Assembly: GCF_014647215.1 (NCBI RefSeq)
Contig: NZ_BMOT01000001.1
Coordinates: 1-64,000, forward strand
Source of the DNA: Shewanella aestuarii
Lineage (GTDB): Bacteria > Pseudomonadota > Gammaproteobacteria > Enterobacterales > Shewanellaceae
Direction of reading: 5' to 3'
Length of the DNA: 64,000 nt
The translations under genes were made by a program, and so were the position numbers. Position 1 is the stretch's first letter. Each line of letters opens with the position of its first letter. Of the stretch, positions 46,832-56,732 are shown one piece after another. The notes beneath the pieces were generated by a model. The model saw nothing but the letters and a program-made list of their open reading frames with translations, did not search any database and was not told where the DNA came from.

Positions 46832-48157
46832 TTAAAGCACCATTGCCGCAATCCAACCAAAACCTAACAAGGGAATATTATAATGCATAAATGTTGGGAT
46901 AACGCTGTCACGAATATGATCATGTTGACCATCAGCATTCAAGCCCGCTGTAGGTCCTAAGGTTGAATCAGATGCTGGTGAGCCAGCATCACCCAACGCG
47001 GCAGCCGTTCCCACTAGGGCAATAGTGGCAGGAATTGAAAATCCAAAACTCAATGCTAGTGGGACGTAAATCGTGGCAATAATTGGAATGGTCGAGAATG
47101 ATGAACCAATGCCCATGGTGATCAGCAATCCCACTACCAACATTAATATCGCCGCCAGCGCTTTATTGTCACCAATGATATCGCCCAAAGATGCTACCAA
47201 GGTACTGACTTCCCCAGTTGATTTTAATACTGCGGCAAAACCTGCAGCTGCGATCATGATAAAGCCAATATTTGCCATCATATGGACACCTTGGTTAAAC
47301 AAGTCCTGTCCAATGCTGCGTTTGATGATCCCTGAAAAACGGAAAATGATAAAACCCGCTAGCGCACCAAAAATCATCGAATTGGTTTGAAGTTGTACTA
47401 TTAAAGTTGCCAAAATGGCGATAATAGAAATGACAATACTTTTACGGTTTATTCCAGGCTCTGCAGTTTCATTAATGACTTGCGAACTGATGATTTGATA
47501 TTCACGTGGTTTACGGTAACTCACAAACATCGCAAACAGTAAACCACATACCATGCCAAGCGCTGGAAGTAACATGGCTTTGGGTATTTGGTTATGAACC
47601 GCTTGTAAGCCATTATTATTCAGATTTGCCAGCAAGATATCGTTCAAAAAAATCCCACCAAAACCAATAGGCAAAATCATATAAGTGGTAACCAAACCAA
47701 ATGTCAGCAAACAAGCAATAAGCCTTCTATCAATTTTTAGGGTCGACAACACATGTAATAGCGGCGGAATAAGAATTGGAATGAATGCAATATGAATAGG
47801 TAGCAGGTTTTGTGAAGAAACTGCCATAGCAAGTATGGTTATTAATAATGTCCATCTCACCACATTCGTATTGGTACTGTTAGGCTCTTTCCCCAGCTTT
47901 TTGATGATGGAATGCGAAATCAAGGTGGTTAACCCTGAGTGAGATAACGCTGCTGCAAAAGCCCCGAGCAAAGCATAGCTTAATGCGATTTGTGCTCCAC
48001 CGCCTAAACCATCATTAAAGGCTGCAATGGTTTGGTTTAAATCAAGGCCACCGACTAAGCCCGCTACCAATGCGCTGATCGTCAGTGCGATAACCACATT
48101 TATTCGTGCAAAACTCAGTGCAAGCATTAAGCAAACGGCAATAACAACAGCATTCAT
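46832..48157 (-). CDS. NhaC/YuiF-type Na+/H+ antiporter family transporter
   Basis: Protein of 441 residues with about eleven membrane helices. Typical segments are [40 protein letters not shown] and the [20 protein letters not shown] loop near the C terminus. Members of this ion-transporter family exchange Na+/H+ or carry amino acids; the substrate is not determined here. There is no signal sequence beyond the first helix. Confidence 0.87.
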   Translation of the reverse strand: MNAVVIAVCLMLALSFARINVVIALTISALVAGLVGGLDLNQTIAAFNDGLGGGAQIALSYALLGAFAAALSHSGLTTLISHSIIKKLGKEPNSTNTNVVRWTLLITILAMAVSSQNLLPIHIAFIPILIPPLLHVLSTLKIDRRLIACLLTFGLVTTYMILPIGFGGIFLNDILLANLNNNGLQAVHNQIPKAMLLPALGMVCGLLFAMFVSYRKPREYQIISSQVINETAEPGINRKSIVISIIAILATLIVQLQTNSMIFGALAGFIIFRFSGIIKRSIGQDLFNQGVHMMANIGFIMIAAAGFAAVLKSTGEVSTLVASLGDIIGDNKALAAILMLVVGLLITMGIGSSFSTIPIIATIYVPLALSFGFSIPATIALVGTAAALGDAGSPASDSTLGPTAGLNADGQHDHIRDSVIPTFMHYNIPLLGFGWIAAMVL

Positions 48158-48538
48158 ATCAAAATCATTCTAGTTATATTTATAAGGCGTTTATTTATGA
48201 CGTTATTTGCTTGTCTTGTCCAGCAATGCGTTTTGTTTTACTGGTTTTTATTCATCACGAAAGTAAATGTGATGGTAATTTTTCTGTCTTGTATAGCCCA
48301 GTGTGATCAGTTTGTGGTAGCCAAATCACATACAACTTAAAATCATGATCTATATTTTAAGACTAAAATCCCTATAAACAGTAAGGCTTGAATGCAGGGT
48401 TTTTCAGCAGGTAAAACAAATTTCATTCAAAAAACCTTATCTAAAACACAAATAAAAGGTATGGTATAGCACATTAAGGAATGATGGTGCCCAGCACCTT
48501 CCCATATGTTTTAATCAAGCCATTAATGGAGATATAAA
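48158..48538. other. Divergent intergenic region upstream of the peroxiredoxin gene
   Basis: 381 bases without coding potential. Half-sites TGTGA and TCACA occur 19 bases apart (about 48300-48330), too far for CRP. No OxyR site was recognised. Confidence 0.4.
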
Positions 48539-49144
48539 ATGAGCGTATTAGTAGGCCGTCCAGCCCCAGATTTTACCGCAGCAGCTGTTTTAGGTTCTGG
48601 TGAAATTGTTGATAACTTTAATCTTGCAACTGCGATTAAAGGCAAGCCAGCAGTGATCTTTTTCTATCCTTTAGATTTCACTTTTGTATGTCCATCAGAG
48701 CTAATTGCTTTTGATCACCGTATGGAAGAGTTCACCAAGCGTGGCGTAGAAGTTATCGGTGTGTCTATTGACTCACAGTTTACCCATAACGCATGGCGTA
48801 ACACCCCAGTAGAAAAGGGTGGTATTGGCCAAGTTAAATACACTCTGGTTGCTGACGTTAAACATGAAATCTGTAAAGCTTACGATGTTGAGCATCCAGA
48901 AGCGGGTGTTGCATTCCGTGGTTCTTTCCTTGTAGATAAAGAAGGTCAAGTTCGTCACCAAGTGGTTAACGATTTACCATTAGGCCGTAACGTTGACGAA
49001 ATGCTACGTATGATCGATGCACTTCAATTCCACGAAGAGCACGGTGAAGTATGTCCAGCTGGCTGGTCTAAAGGCGACAAAGGTATGACTGCAAGCACTG
49101 ATGGTGTTGCTGCATACTTAAAAGATAACTCTGACAAGCTATAA
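48539..49144 (+). CDS. Typical 2-Cys peroxiredoxin
   Basis: Protein of 201 residues reducing hydrogen peroxide and organic hydroperoxides. The peroxidatic Cys lies in DFTFVCPSE (about 51) and the resolving Cys in GEVCPAGW (about 172). A GGIG loop and a C-terminal YLKDN helix resemble the GGLG/YF pair of overoxidation-sensitive peroxiredoxins. No ahpF lies adjacent, so reduction is probably by thioredoxin. GGAGAT precedes the ATG. Confidence 0.95.
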   Translation: MSVLVGRPAPDFTAAAVLGSGEIVDNFNLATAIKGKPAVIFFYPLDFTFVCPSELIAFDHRMEEFTKRGVEVIGVSIDSQFTHNAWRNTPVEKGGIGQVKYTLVADVKHEICKAYDVEHPEAGVAFRGSFLVDKEGQVRHQVVNDLPLGRNVDEMLRMIDALQFHEEHGEVCPAGWSKGDKGMTASTDGVAAYLKDNSDKL

Positions 49145-49162
49145 TTTATACTTGTGAGTTAA

Positions 49163-49188
49163 AAAAGCTGCCTAGGCAGCTTTTTTTG
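49163..49188. terminator. Bidirectional terminator
   Basis: AAAAGCTGCC / GGCAGCTTTTTTT stem around TA, between the convergent peroxiredoxin gene and rnt. Confidence 0.9.
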
Positions 49189-49235
49189 TATGTGTTTTTT
49201 ACCCTTCAGAAAGTTTAGCACTTAAGGCATTAAGC

Positions 49236-49922
49236 TTATTCTGAGGCAGTTTGTACCAAATTAGCTTCCTGTTCGTCACCATCTTCCAATGATGGCATTG
49301 GCCATCCACCTAGGGCTTTCCAGCGATTAACAATATAACAAAATAGTTCAGCCGTTCTTTCTGTGTCATACAAAGCCGAATGGGCTTCTTTATTGTCAAA
49401 ATCAATACCGGCCATTTTACAGGCCTTAGCTAATACTGTATGACCAATTGCTAAACCCGCTAACGAAGCTGTATCGAAGCTTGCGAACGGGTGAAAAGGA
49501 GACCGCTTCAAATTGTTGCGCTCAATACACTGATTTACAAAGCCAAGATCAAACGCAGCATTATGTGCGACCACAATACTCCTGTGGCAGCCAACCGCTT
49601 TTTGTGCTTTCTTAACTTCTTTAAATATTTCTAAAAACGCACTTTTTTCGTCAACTGCGCCACGTAACGGGTTGGTTGGATCAATACCATTAAAAGCTAA
49701 TGCTTCGGGTTCAAGATTAGCACCTTCAAAAGGCTCAATATTAAAATGTAATGTTTTATCTAAACTTAAATAACCTTGGTCGTCCATTTTTAGCATAGTG
49801 ACGGCAATTTCTAATAAGGCATCTGTATTGGCATTAAAACCAGCCGTTTCAACGTCGATAACAACGGGGAAGTAACCACGGAAACGATGTTTAAATTTGT
49901 TGCTGTCGCAGATGTCACTCAT
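49236..49922 (-). CDS. rnt: Ribonuclease T
   Basis: Protein of 228 residues, a DEDDh 3'-5' exonuclease that trims tRNA and other stable RNAs. Motifs are [20 protein letters not shown] (Asp and Glu), [12 protein letters not shown] and [13 protein letters not shown] with the catalytic His and Asp. It is divergent from motY, as in Vibrio. Confidence 0.97.
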   Translation of the reverse strand: MSDICDSNKFKHRFRGYFPVVIDVETAGFNANTDALLEIAVTMLKMDDQGYLSLDKTLHFNIEPFEGANLEPEALAFNGIDPTNPLRGAVDEKSAFLEIFKEVKKAQKAVGCHRSIVVAHNAAFDLGFVNQCIERNNLKRSPFHPFASFDTASLAGLAIGHTVLAKACKMAGIDFDNKEAHSALYDTERTAELFCYIVNRWKALGGWPMPSLEDGDEQEANLVQTASE

Positions 49923-50110
49923 GTAATTCTATTACCCTGTTTAGCTTGAATATTGCTGCAATTATAAAGATTAAAATAGAACCAAAGCAGCGTTTAGGCC
50001 GAGTATTATACTCAAACGGCACCAAGATGCTCGTATCCTTGCTAAATTATGTTTAAGAAAATATTCCTAATGCCGATATAGAAGAAAGAATAGATTTATT
50101 AGGTGGCATC

Positions 50111-50980
50111 ATGTGGCGTAATTTGTTGTTAATATCAATTTTGTTTATCAGCTCTTCAGCCAGCGCTGACTTACGTCATTACGTTGCCTCTTTGGATAAC
50201 TCTGCGTGGCGTGTCGGACAAAACACCCCAATCGAATGTCGCTTAGAACATGATATACCTGACTACGGTAAAGCGGTTTTTTCAAGCAAAGCAGGGAAAG
50301 ATTTAAACCTTTTATTCACCCTTGATATGTGGGCGAAACCGGATGCAGTGACTAATGCAAAGTTAATGAGTCGCGCCCCTCAATGGCGCCCAGGGGATGC
50401 TGCAAAAGAAATTACCGCTCTAAAATATCAACGGCAATTTAATGGTGAAGTGCCTAAAAAAGCTGCCTGGACCATGCTTAATGAATTAAGTCAGGGTAGG
50501 GAGCCAACATTTTATTATTCAGACTGGTACGATACATCACATACGGTAGCTGTCGGTATTTCTGCGGCAAACTTTGCTGGTAAATATAGAGAGTTTCGTT
50601 CTTGCCTTGCCAACTTACTTCCCTATAGTTTTGATGACATAGCATTTACTGTGCTTAACTATAAAGATGGCGGTACAGAATTGACGCGTTTTTCTAAGTA
50701 TCAACTTAAAAAGGTCCAAGAATATTTATCATATGATCCAGATGTAGAACTCATTGTTGTGAATGCTTATACCGACAGTTATGGTGGTCGTTCAATAAAC
50801 CAAAAAGTATCGGATAAACGCGCTGACTCAGTTAAAGACTTACTGATAGCCAATGGTATCGCTCAAGATAGAATTATTACTGAAGGCCATGGTGAAAAAC
50901 GACATGTCAGCGGAAATGATTTAGCATCAGAACGTCAGGTTAACCGTAGGGTTGTTATCAAGATCACTAAGCCAATATAA
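50111..50980 (+). CDS. motY: Sodium-type flagellar protein MotY
   Basis: Protein of 289 residues with a signal peptide (about 1-19), a MotY-specific N-terminal domain (LRHYVASLDNSAWRVGQ, CRLEHDIPDYGKAVF) and a C-terminal OmpA-like peptidoglycan-binding domain (VVNAYTDSYGGRSINQKVS, SDKRADSVKDLL). MotY forms the T-ring of the Na+-driven polar flagellar motor. AGGTGG precedes the ATG. Confidence 0.95.
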   Translation: MWRNLLLISILFISSSASADLRHYVASLDNSAWRVGQNTPIECRLEHDIPDYGKAVFSSKAGKDLNLLFTLDMWAKPDAVTNAKLMSRAPQWRPGDAAKEITALKYQRQFNGEVPKKAAWTMLNELSQGREPTFYYSDWYDTSHTVAVGISAANFAGKYREFRSCLANLLPYSFDDIAFTVLNYKDGGTELTRFSKYQLKKVQEYLSYDPDVELIVVNAYTDSYGGRSINQKVSDKRADSVKDLLIANGIAQDRIITEGHGEKRHVSGNDLASERQVNRRVVIKITKPI

Positions 50981-51001
50981 AAATACTTTAGTTGATGTTT
51001 C

Positions 51002-51034
51002 AAAGCCTGAATATTATTCAGGCTTTTTGTTTTT
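51002..51034 (+). terminator. motY terminator
   Basis: AAAGCCTGAATA / TATTCAGGCTTTTT-type stem followed by TTTTTGTTTTT. Confidence 0.9.
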
Positions 51035-51039
51035 AAGAT

Positions 51040-51066
51040 AAAAAAAACCCACTCAAACCGAGTGGG
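51040..51066 (-). terminator. Terminator of the candidate small RNA
   Basis: On the minus strand CCCACTC-GGTTT-GAGTGGG is followed by eight U. The plus strand has no T-run after the stem, so the terminator works only leftwards and needs its own minus-strand transcript. Confidence 0.88.
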
Positions 51067-51191
51067 CTAAATAATTTGCAATCAACAAATTGAAGGAAGG
51101 AAGTCAAGCATAAGAACTGGGATAAACTAATGTTTCACAAACACTAATTAGAAGTTCATTGTTTTCTACATCAAACTGATGTCCTGAAAAC
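51040..51191 (-). ncRNA. Candidate novel small RNA, about 150 nt
   Basis: A sigma-70-like promoter at 51198-51226 (minus strand), a noncoding stretch and a strong leftward terminator define a transcript of about 152 nucleotides. Its few ATGs are followed almost at once by stops. The RNA carries a C/U-rich run (ACTTCCTTCCTTC), typical of seeds that bind ribosome binding sites, then an AU-rich segment and the terminator hairpin, an Hfq-like layout. It is convergent with motY. I do not recognise it as a known family. Confidence 0.6.
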
Positions 51192-51197
51192 AAGGCT

Positions 51198-51226
51198 ATA
51201 ATAGATGTTATGCTCTAAAGTGACAA
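51198..51226 (-). promoter_or_regulatory. Sigma-70-like promoter of the candidate small RNA
   Basis: On the minus strand TTGTCA (51226-51221) and TATTAT (51203-51198) are separated by exactly 17 bases; each hexamer matches 5 of 6 consensus positions. Confidence 0.65.
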
Positions 51227-52176
51227 ACTAAAAAAACTTCGACTAAAGATTAGTTTTACTAATGATTAAGCTCTGTTTTTAAATATCAAAACTTGCCCTT
51301 AACCACTGGTAAGAGTGCTTTAAGGCAATAACTGACATTTTTGTGCATAAATACTCGGATAAGTTGCATTACTGAGCAAATGGAATTGTTAATAATCTTC
51401 GAGACTCAATTTTTGCAGGCCTTGTTATTTGCTTATGACGATAATATTTTTCAATATTTGACTTAAAACAAGCGATCACATCCCCATAGATTAAATGATT
51501 TTTACAATATCTAATTTCTCGAATATCAGCTTGGAACAATATCCATTTTTTAGGAATAGATATCCAACAACAATTCGCCTCGCTAAATGAGTCGAATGAC
51601 CAATTCAAAGCAATAGTTTGAGATAAGTTATTGCCTATTTGATTAAGCCATCTGGTTTTGACATTACATTACCTGAGATTATCTGCCTGTTATAAAGCAA
51701 CTTAACAAGGCCTTGTCGAGCATTCCAGTGATGCTTTCAGTCTTGGATCAAAGGGCATGTCACTGTCTTTACCCGAAGGAGGATAAGGATGACGAAATTC
51801 AGATATTCTTCATTTATCGATCACATTTTGATAGCACTGGTTTAGTGCTAATCGTGTTCTTAATTGTGAATTTTTCGAAATTCAATACCGGGTATTTGAG
51901 GTATTTGCCTTTATTTGGTTGGTAACCCTTCAACGCGCTTAACCTTGTATTGCATAGATTATGCTGAACAGCCAATTTAATTGGGTAAATCAGGTAATTA
52001 AGTCCATGAAAAAATGCTAACTTGAATATACAAAATTTTGTTTCTTATCGCAGATATTTAGTGAGTTATTAATAGGAAAACATTAAAAAATCTTCATCTA
52101 TCCTAATTTAAGCCACGATTAAGTCCTTTTAAGGTATTTTAGTGAAAATAAAGTCCATTTTTAGCGTGTCAGATGA
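51227..52176. other. Long gene-poor region between motY and ybgC
   Basis: About 950 bases with no firm protein gene. The minus strand has an open stretch of 98 codons at 51369-51662, described separately. On the plus strand a 70-codon frame at 51713-51925 looks like a chance or degraded sequence. The remainder is AT-rich without hairpins of note. Confidence 0.5.
51369..51662 (-). pseudogene. Possible small or degraded gene of unknown function
   Basis: An open frame of about 98 codons without a standard start at its upstream end (first in-frame start is a TTG at 51608, giving 79 residues). The product has protein-like composition, with segments such as SEANCCWISIPKKWILFQAD and IREIRYCKNHLIYGDVIACF. 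An ATG in another frame just upstream (about 51663) reads nine codons and then stops, so a frameshift is possible. No ribosome binding site and no recognised family. Confidence 0.3.
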
Positions 52177-52205
52177 TTCACAACTGACTTGCTACTCGGT
52201 ATAGT
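52177..52205 (+). promoter_or_regulatory. Sigma-70 promoter of the ybgC-tol operon
   Basis: TTCACA (52177-52182) and TATAGT (52200-52205) are spaced by 17 bases, each 5 of 6 to consensus, and lie 36 bases before the ybgC start. Confidence 0.65.
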
Positions 52206-52241
52206 AAGCGAAATTTAGTCAGCTGAAAAAAGAGTCATCTA

Positions 52242-52643
52242 ATGACGTTTAATTGGCCAATAACTGTGTATTATGAAGACACCGATGCCGGTGGGGTTGT
52301 CTACCATTCAAACTACTTGAATTTCTTTGAAAGAGCACGGACAGAATGGTTAAAATCGATTGGTGTTAGCCAAACTAAACTACTGGCAGATGACATTGCT
52401 TTTGTAGTAAAACGCGCGGAGTTAGATTTTCGCCGTGCGGCTAAGTTTGAACAAGATTTTACGGTTGAATCTTGTATTTCGTCATTAAAAAAAGCGTCGT
52501 TGGTGTTCCAACAGCGTTTAATTGATGAGCTCGGAGAATGTTATTGTGAGGCATCGGTGACTGTCGCTTGTGTGTCCTTATCTAAAATGCGTCCCAGAGC
52601 CATCCCAGAGTTTATAGTTCAGGAGTTTGATAGTGCACGCTGA
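52242..52643 (+). CDS. ybgC: Acyl-CoA thioesterase YbgC
   Basis: Protein of 133 residues with the 4-hydroxybenzoyl-CoA thioesterase hotdog signature [20 protein letters not shown] (catalytic Asp) and ERARTEWL. It acts on acyl-CoA or acyl-ACP near the membrane and is always the first gene of the tol-pal operon. Its stop overlaps the tolQ start by 11 bases. Confidence 0.97.
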   Translation: MTFNWPITVYYEDTDAGGVVYHSNYLNFFERARTEWLKSIGVSQTKLLADDIAFVVKRAELDFRRAAKFEQDFTVESCISSLKKASLVFQQRLIDELGECYCEASVTVACVSLSKMRPRAIPEFIVQEFDSAR

Positions 52644-53322
52644 TATGTCTTTTATTGGTTTGTTTTTACAAGCCAGTGTGTTGGTTAAATTGGTTATGTT
52701 GACCTTGCTAGGTCTTTCAATTGCGTCATGGGCGGTAATCATTCAACGTCGAAAAATGCTGAATTCAGCACGGCTAAAGTCTGCACGTTTTGAAGATACT
52801 TTTTGGTCGGGTGTTGATTTAAATCGCTTATACAAAGAACTTACCGCAAGAGGTGAAAGCGTTGCTGGTTTAGAAGCAATGTTTGTTGCTGGTTTTAAAG
52901 AATACTCAAGACTGATCAAAGTGAACAGTAAATCACCAGATGCTGTGATGGAAGGAACATCAAGAGCAATGCGAGTGAGTTTGTCTCGTGAAATGGAAAA
53001 GCTTGAAAATAACTTACCTATGTTAGCAACCATTGGTTCAACCAGTCCTTATATTGGCCTGTTTGGTACCGTATGGGGAATTATGAACTCGTTTATTGCG
53101 TTAGGTACTGTTGAAAATGCCACATTAGCAATGGTTGCTCCTGGTATTGCTGAAGCACTAATCGCGACAGCGATGGGTTTGTTTGCCGCGATCCCAGCCG
53201 TTGTCGCATATAACCGTTTTGCTACTCAAGCTGAAAAACTTGAGATGGCATATGCAAACTTTATGGAAGAGTTTTCTAATATTTTACAGCGCCAAGCCTA
53301 TAGTGAAAAGGAAGCGGTGTAA
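52633..53322 (+). CDS. tolQ: Tol-Pal system protein TolQ
   Basis: Protein of 229 residues (E. coli 230), an inner-membrane proton-channel subunit with three helices: [40 protein letters not shown], and [20 protein letters not shown]. The start is GTG 52633 because AGGAG lies 7 bases upstream; ATG 52645 is the alternative. Confidence 0.97.
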   Translation: MHADMSFIGLFLQASVLVKLVMLTLLGLSIASWAVIIQRRKMLNSARLKSARFEDTFWSGVDLNRLYKELTARGESVAGLEAMFVAGFKEYSRLIKVNSKSPDAVMEGTSRAMRVSLSREMEKLENNLPMLATIGSTSPYIGLFGTVWGIMNSFIALGTVENATLAMVAPGIAEALIATAMGLFAAIPAVVAYNRFATQAEKLEMAYANFMEEFSNILQRQAYSEKEAV

Positions 53323-53750
53323 TGTACCAACGTAAGCGTCGTCGTCCAATTGCGGAAATTAACGTTGTACCTTATATCGACGTTATGCTGGTGCTACTAA
53401 TCATTTTTATGGTTACCGCGCCCATCGTTTCCCAAGGTGTTAAGGTTGAATTGCCGCAGGGCAAAGCAGAGGCTTTACCACCAGACAGTAAACCGCCAAT
53501 AGTTGCTTCGATAGATGCAGCTGGTGAGTATTATTTAAACGTGGGTTCAGGCTCAAATAGCGAGCCATTAGACCTAGAAGAGATTTCAGTACAAGTGGGC
53601 GCAATGATTCAGCTTGAGCCGTTAAGACCTGTTGTGGTTAAGGCGGATAGAAGCATAGCATATGAAAATGTCATTCAATTGATGGTGAGCTTGCAGCAAG
53701 CAGGTGTCCCCGCTGTCGGTTTGATGACAGATTCACCCAAGGAGAAGTAG
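53322..53750 (+). CDS. tolR: Tol-Pal system protein TolR
   Basis: Protein of 142 residues with one N-terminal membrane helix containing the essential Asp (EINVVPYIDVMLVLLIIF) and a periplasmic ExbD-like domain. It couples TolQ proton flow to TolA. Its ATG overlaps the tolQ stop by one base. Confidence 0.97.
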   Translation: MYQRKRRRPIAEINVVPYIDVMLVLLIIFMVTAPIVSQGVKVELPQGKAEALPPDSKPPIVASIDAAGEYYLNVGSGSNSEPLDLEEISVQVGAMIQLEPLRPVVVKADRSIAYENVIQLMVSLQQAGVPAVGLMTDSPKEK

Positions 53751-54722
53751 GTGTCAGATCAATCTAATATTAAAATACCGTTTGCTATCTCTGGCGGTAT
53801 TCACATTGGGGCGATAATCATCCTTGCATTAGGTCTAAGCTTTGATGATAAACCGAAGAACATGCCTTCAGCACCTAGCGCGCCGGCAATTCAAGCCGTG
53901 ATGGTTGATCAACAGAAGATTAATCAACATGTTGAGAAGCTAAAACAGCAAAAGCAAGACGCCGAGAACAAAGAGAAGGCCCGTCAAGCAGAGTTAGAGC
54001 GAAAAGCCCTTGAAGCACGTAAAAATCGTGAACTTGAACAGCAGCGAATTAAAAATCTAGAAGTTGAACGTAAACAAAAAGAAATTGAAACACAAAAAGC
54101 AAATGATGCGGCAAAAGCAGCACAAATAAAAGTGCAGCAAGAAAAAGAGCGCGCCCAAAAAGCCGAAGCTGTTCGTAAGCAAAAAGAACAAGAGCAAAAA
54201 GCCTCAGAAGAAGCCGCCCAAAAGGCCGCTGAGAAACGTAAGCAAGAAGAAGCCGCTGCGAAAAAGGCTGAAGACGAGCGAAAACGTAAAGCTGAAGAGG
54301 AAGACCGCAAACGCAAAGCTGAAGCTGAGCGTCAACGTAAGGCAAAAGCCGAAGCTGATGCTAAAGCACGTCAAGAGCAAGAAATGGCTGATGCACTTGC
54401 GGATGAACAAGCGGCACTATCGCAAACACGTAACAGACAAGTTATGTCAGAAGTTGACAGATTTAAAGCGATGATCATTGCCACGATTCAACGTAATCTA
54501 GTGGTAGATGAATCAATGCGCGGTAAAAGTTGTCGAGTGTTTATTCGATTGGCACAAGATGGTTTTGTCACGTCAAGTCAGACCTTAGATGGCGATCAAG
54601 TTGTTTGTCGTGCAGCTAAGGCGGCAATCAATAAAGCTGGACGGTTACCTGTTTCAACTGAAGCCGGTGTATATGACAAATTGAAAGAAATTAATTTAAC
54701 AGTTTCACCTGAATTTAATTAA
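53751..54722 (+). CDS. tolA: Tol-Pal system protein TolA
   Basis: Protein of 323 residues starting with GTG. One membrane helix (about 9-29) is followed by a long charged helical domain rich in Lys, Ala, Glu and Gln (about 60-225) that spans the periplasm, and a C-terminal globular domain (FKAMIIATIQRNLVVDESMR, then GKSCRVFIRLAQDG) that contacts TolB and Pal. The low-complexity middle gives long shadow frames on the other strand that are not genes. Confidence 0.96.
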   Translation: MSDQSNIKIPFAISGGIHIGAIIILALGLSFDDKPKNMPSAPSAPAIQAVMVDQQKINQHVEKLKQQKQDAENKEKARQAELERKALEARKNRELEQQRIKNLEVERKQKEIETQKANDAAKAAQIKVQQEKERAQKAEAVRKQKEQEQKASEEAAQKAAEKRKQEEAAAKKAEDERKRKAEEEDRKRKAEAERQRKAKAEADAKARQEQEMADALADEQAALSQTRNRQVMSEVDRFKAMIIATIQRNLVVDESMRGKSCRVFIRLAQDGFVTSSQTLDGDQVVCRAAKAAINKAGRLPVSTEAGVYDKLKEINLTVSPEFN

Positions 54723-54788
54723 TATCACTAGTGTGCATAAAAATACTAAATAGTGAATTGAATAATGCGAAGGGTGTAAAGGAGTCTC

Positions 54789-56117
54789 ATGAAAAATTTG
54801 GTAAAATGGTTCGCATTGGCGTGTATCGTGTTAACGACCCCAGTGCGTGCAGCATTAGATATTGTGATTACTGAAGGGGTTGATCAAGCTCGCCCTATTG
54901 CAGTTGTGCCGTTTGTTTGGTTAGGTGAAGGTCCTGCTCCAGCATCAATTTCTGACGTGGTTATGTCTGATTTGGCGCGCAGCGGTACTTTTAAGCCCCT
55001 TGATGCGCGTGCATTGCCTCAAGCTAATATTCACACCGCAAGCCAATTCACAGCAGATAGCTGGCGAAATATTTCAGCAGATGGTTTAGTGGTTGGTTCT
55101 ATTAAACCTTATGGCGCAGATCAATACTTGGTCAGTTTTGAATTGATTGATTTGGTAAAAGCTCAGTTGCAGGCTGGCAAAGGCCCTGTAGCGGCAAGCG
55201 AGCTTTTATTAGAAAGTCGTGAAACCGTTATTAATGCGAATCAATTTAGACAATATGGTCACCGTATCAGTGATGTCGTATATGAAAAACTCACTGGTAT
55301 TCGTGGTGCGTTCTTAACTCGTATTGCTTATGTAGTTGTTAAACAAGGTCAAAAATCTCCATATCATCTAATGATTGCAGACTATGATGGATACAACGAG
55401 CAAATGCTGTTACGTTCACCTGAGCCGTTAATGTCGCCAACTTGGTCTCCAGATGGGCGTCGTTTAGCGTATGTCAGTTTTGAAAATCGTAAAGCCGAGA
55501 TCTTTGTACAGGATATTTACACTCAAGCTCGCGTGTTAGTGAGTAGCTTTGACGGCATCAATGGGGCACCATCATTTTCACCGGATGGTAAAAAACTTGC
55601 GGTGACATTATCAAAAGATGGTCAGCCAGAAATTTATACCATTGATATTGCTACCAAAGCGATTAAACGTATTACAGAACATTACGCGATCGATACTGAG
55701 CCTTCATGGTTCCCAGATGGTAAATCACTTTTATTTACTTCAGAACGTGGTGGAAGACCGCAGTTATATCGCGTAAATTTAGATACAAATAAAGTCAGTC
55801 GTATGACTTTTGAAGGCGAATGGAATTTAGGGGGGTCAATTACCCCTGATGGTCGCAGCATGATTTTTGTGAATCGTACTAATGGACGTTTCAACATTGC
55901 CAGAATGGACTTGGCAACACGCTTTATGCAGGTGTTATCGTCAACCCGTTTAGATGAATCTCCAAGTGTCGCGCCTAATGGCACTATGGTTATTTACGGT
56001 ACGACTCACGAAGGTAAACAAGTATTGGCAGCGGTTTCTACCGATGGCCGCTTTAAGGCAAGATTGCCTGTCGGACAAGGCGAGGTGAAATCACCCGCTT
56101 GGTCTCCATTTCTTTAA
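54789..56117 (+). CDS. tolB: Tol-Pal system translocation protein TolB
   Basis: Protein of 442 residues with a signal peptide (about 1-21), an N-terminal domain and a six-bladed beta-propeller whose blades are marked by repeated SPDG/PDGK motifs ([45 protein letters not shown]). It is periplasmic, binds Pal and TolA, and keeps the outer membrane tethered. AAGGAG precedes the ATG. Confidence 0.97.
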   Translation: MKNLVKWFALACIVLTTPVRAALDIVITEGVDQARPIAVVPFVWLGEGPAPASISDVVMSDLARSGTFKPLDARALPQANIHTASQFTADSWRNISADGLVVGSIKPYGADQYLVSFELIDLVKAQLQAGKGPVAASELLLESRETVINANQFRQYGHRISDVVYEKLTGIRGAFLTRIAYVVVKQGQKSPYHLMIADYDGYNEQMLLRSPEPLMSPTWSPDGRRLAYVSFENRKAEIFVQDIYTQARVLVSSFDGINGAPSFSPDGKKLAVTLSKDGQPEIYTIDIATKAIKRITEHYAIDTEPSWFPDGKSLLFTSERGGRPQLYRVNLDTNKVSRMTFEGEWNLGGSITPDGRSMIFVNRTNGRFNIARMDLATRFMQVLSSTRLDESPSVAPNGTMVIYGTTHEGKQVLAAVSTDGRFKARLPVGQGEVKSPAWSPFL

Positions 56118-56141
56118 TTAAGATATTGATAAGGATTTAAC

Positions 56142-56681
56142 ATGGATCTGAATAAGTTGTTCAAAGCTATGATGGTTGCAGTTCCGCTTATGGCACTGGG
56201 TGCTTGTAGCTCAACTTCAGACTCTGAAACAGATGCAAACGGTTCTACTTCTGGTTCATCTAGCAGCCAATATGGCAATGGTGGAATTGAAACAGGTGGC
56301 GCAGGTGCAGTTTTAAGCCCTGCTGAACAGCAACGTTTAAAAGAGCAAGAGTTACGTCGTCAAAATATTATTTATTTCGACTTCGACCGCAGTGAAGTTC
56401 AAACTGAAAACGCGGAAATCTTGCTAGCTCACGGTAATTACCTGGTTGAACATCCTAATGTTCGCGTGTTAATTGAAGGCCATGCTGACGAACGTGGTAC
56501 GCCTGAATATAACATCGCGTTGGGTGAACGTCGTGCTAAAGCGATTGCTAAGTACCTTCAAGGTATGGGCGTACAACCTAGCCAAATGAGCGTAGTAAGT
56601 TATGGCGAAGAAAAACCATTAGACTTTTCTCGTTCGGATTCAGGTTTTGCTAAAAACCGTCGTGGTGTTTTAGTTTACTAA
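56142..56681 (+). CDS. pal: Peptidoglycan-associated lipoprotein Pal
   Basis: Protein of 179 residues with a lipoprotein signal (lipobox LGAC, Cys about 22), a Ser/Gly-rich linker, and an OmpA-like domain with YFDFDRSEVQTENAEIL, VLIEGHADERGTPEYNIALG and ERRAKAIAKYL. It anchors the outer membrane to peptidoglycan and binds TolB. AAGGA precedes the ATG. Confidence 0.97.
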   Translation: MDLNKLFKAMMVAVPLMALGACSSTSDSETDANGSTSGSSSSQYGNGGIETGGAGAVLSPAEQQRLKEQELRRQNIIYFDFDRSEVQTENAEILLAHGNYLVEHPNVRVLIEGHADERGTPEYNIALGERRAKAIAKYLQGMGVQPSQMSVVSYGEEKPLDFSRSDSGFAKNRRGVLVY

Positions 56682-56732
56682 ACATTATTGAAGGAAGGCC
56701 AGTCAGTTTGATTGGCCAGTTAGGAGTTTACA

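Noticed and set aside
48300..48335. TGTGA ... TCACA as a CRP site
   Set aside because: The half-sites are 19 bases apart, whereas CRP needs 6.
51713..51925. 70-codon plus-strand frame
   Set aside because: The product changes from a Cys/His-rich to a hydrophobic part without any family pattern, and no ribosome binding site is present; it may be a fragment of a dispersed repeat.
53984..54410. Long minus-strand frames inside tolA
   Set aside because: They are shadows of the Lys/Ala/Glu-rich coding repeats; Phe/Leu/Ser-rich products are typical of antisense to such DNA.
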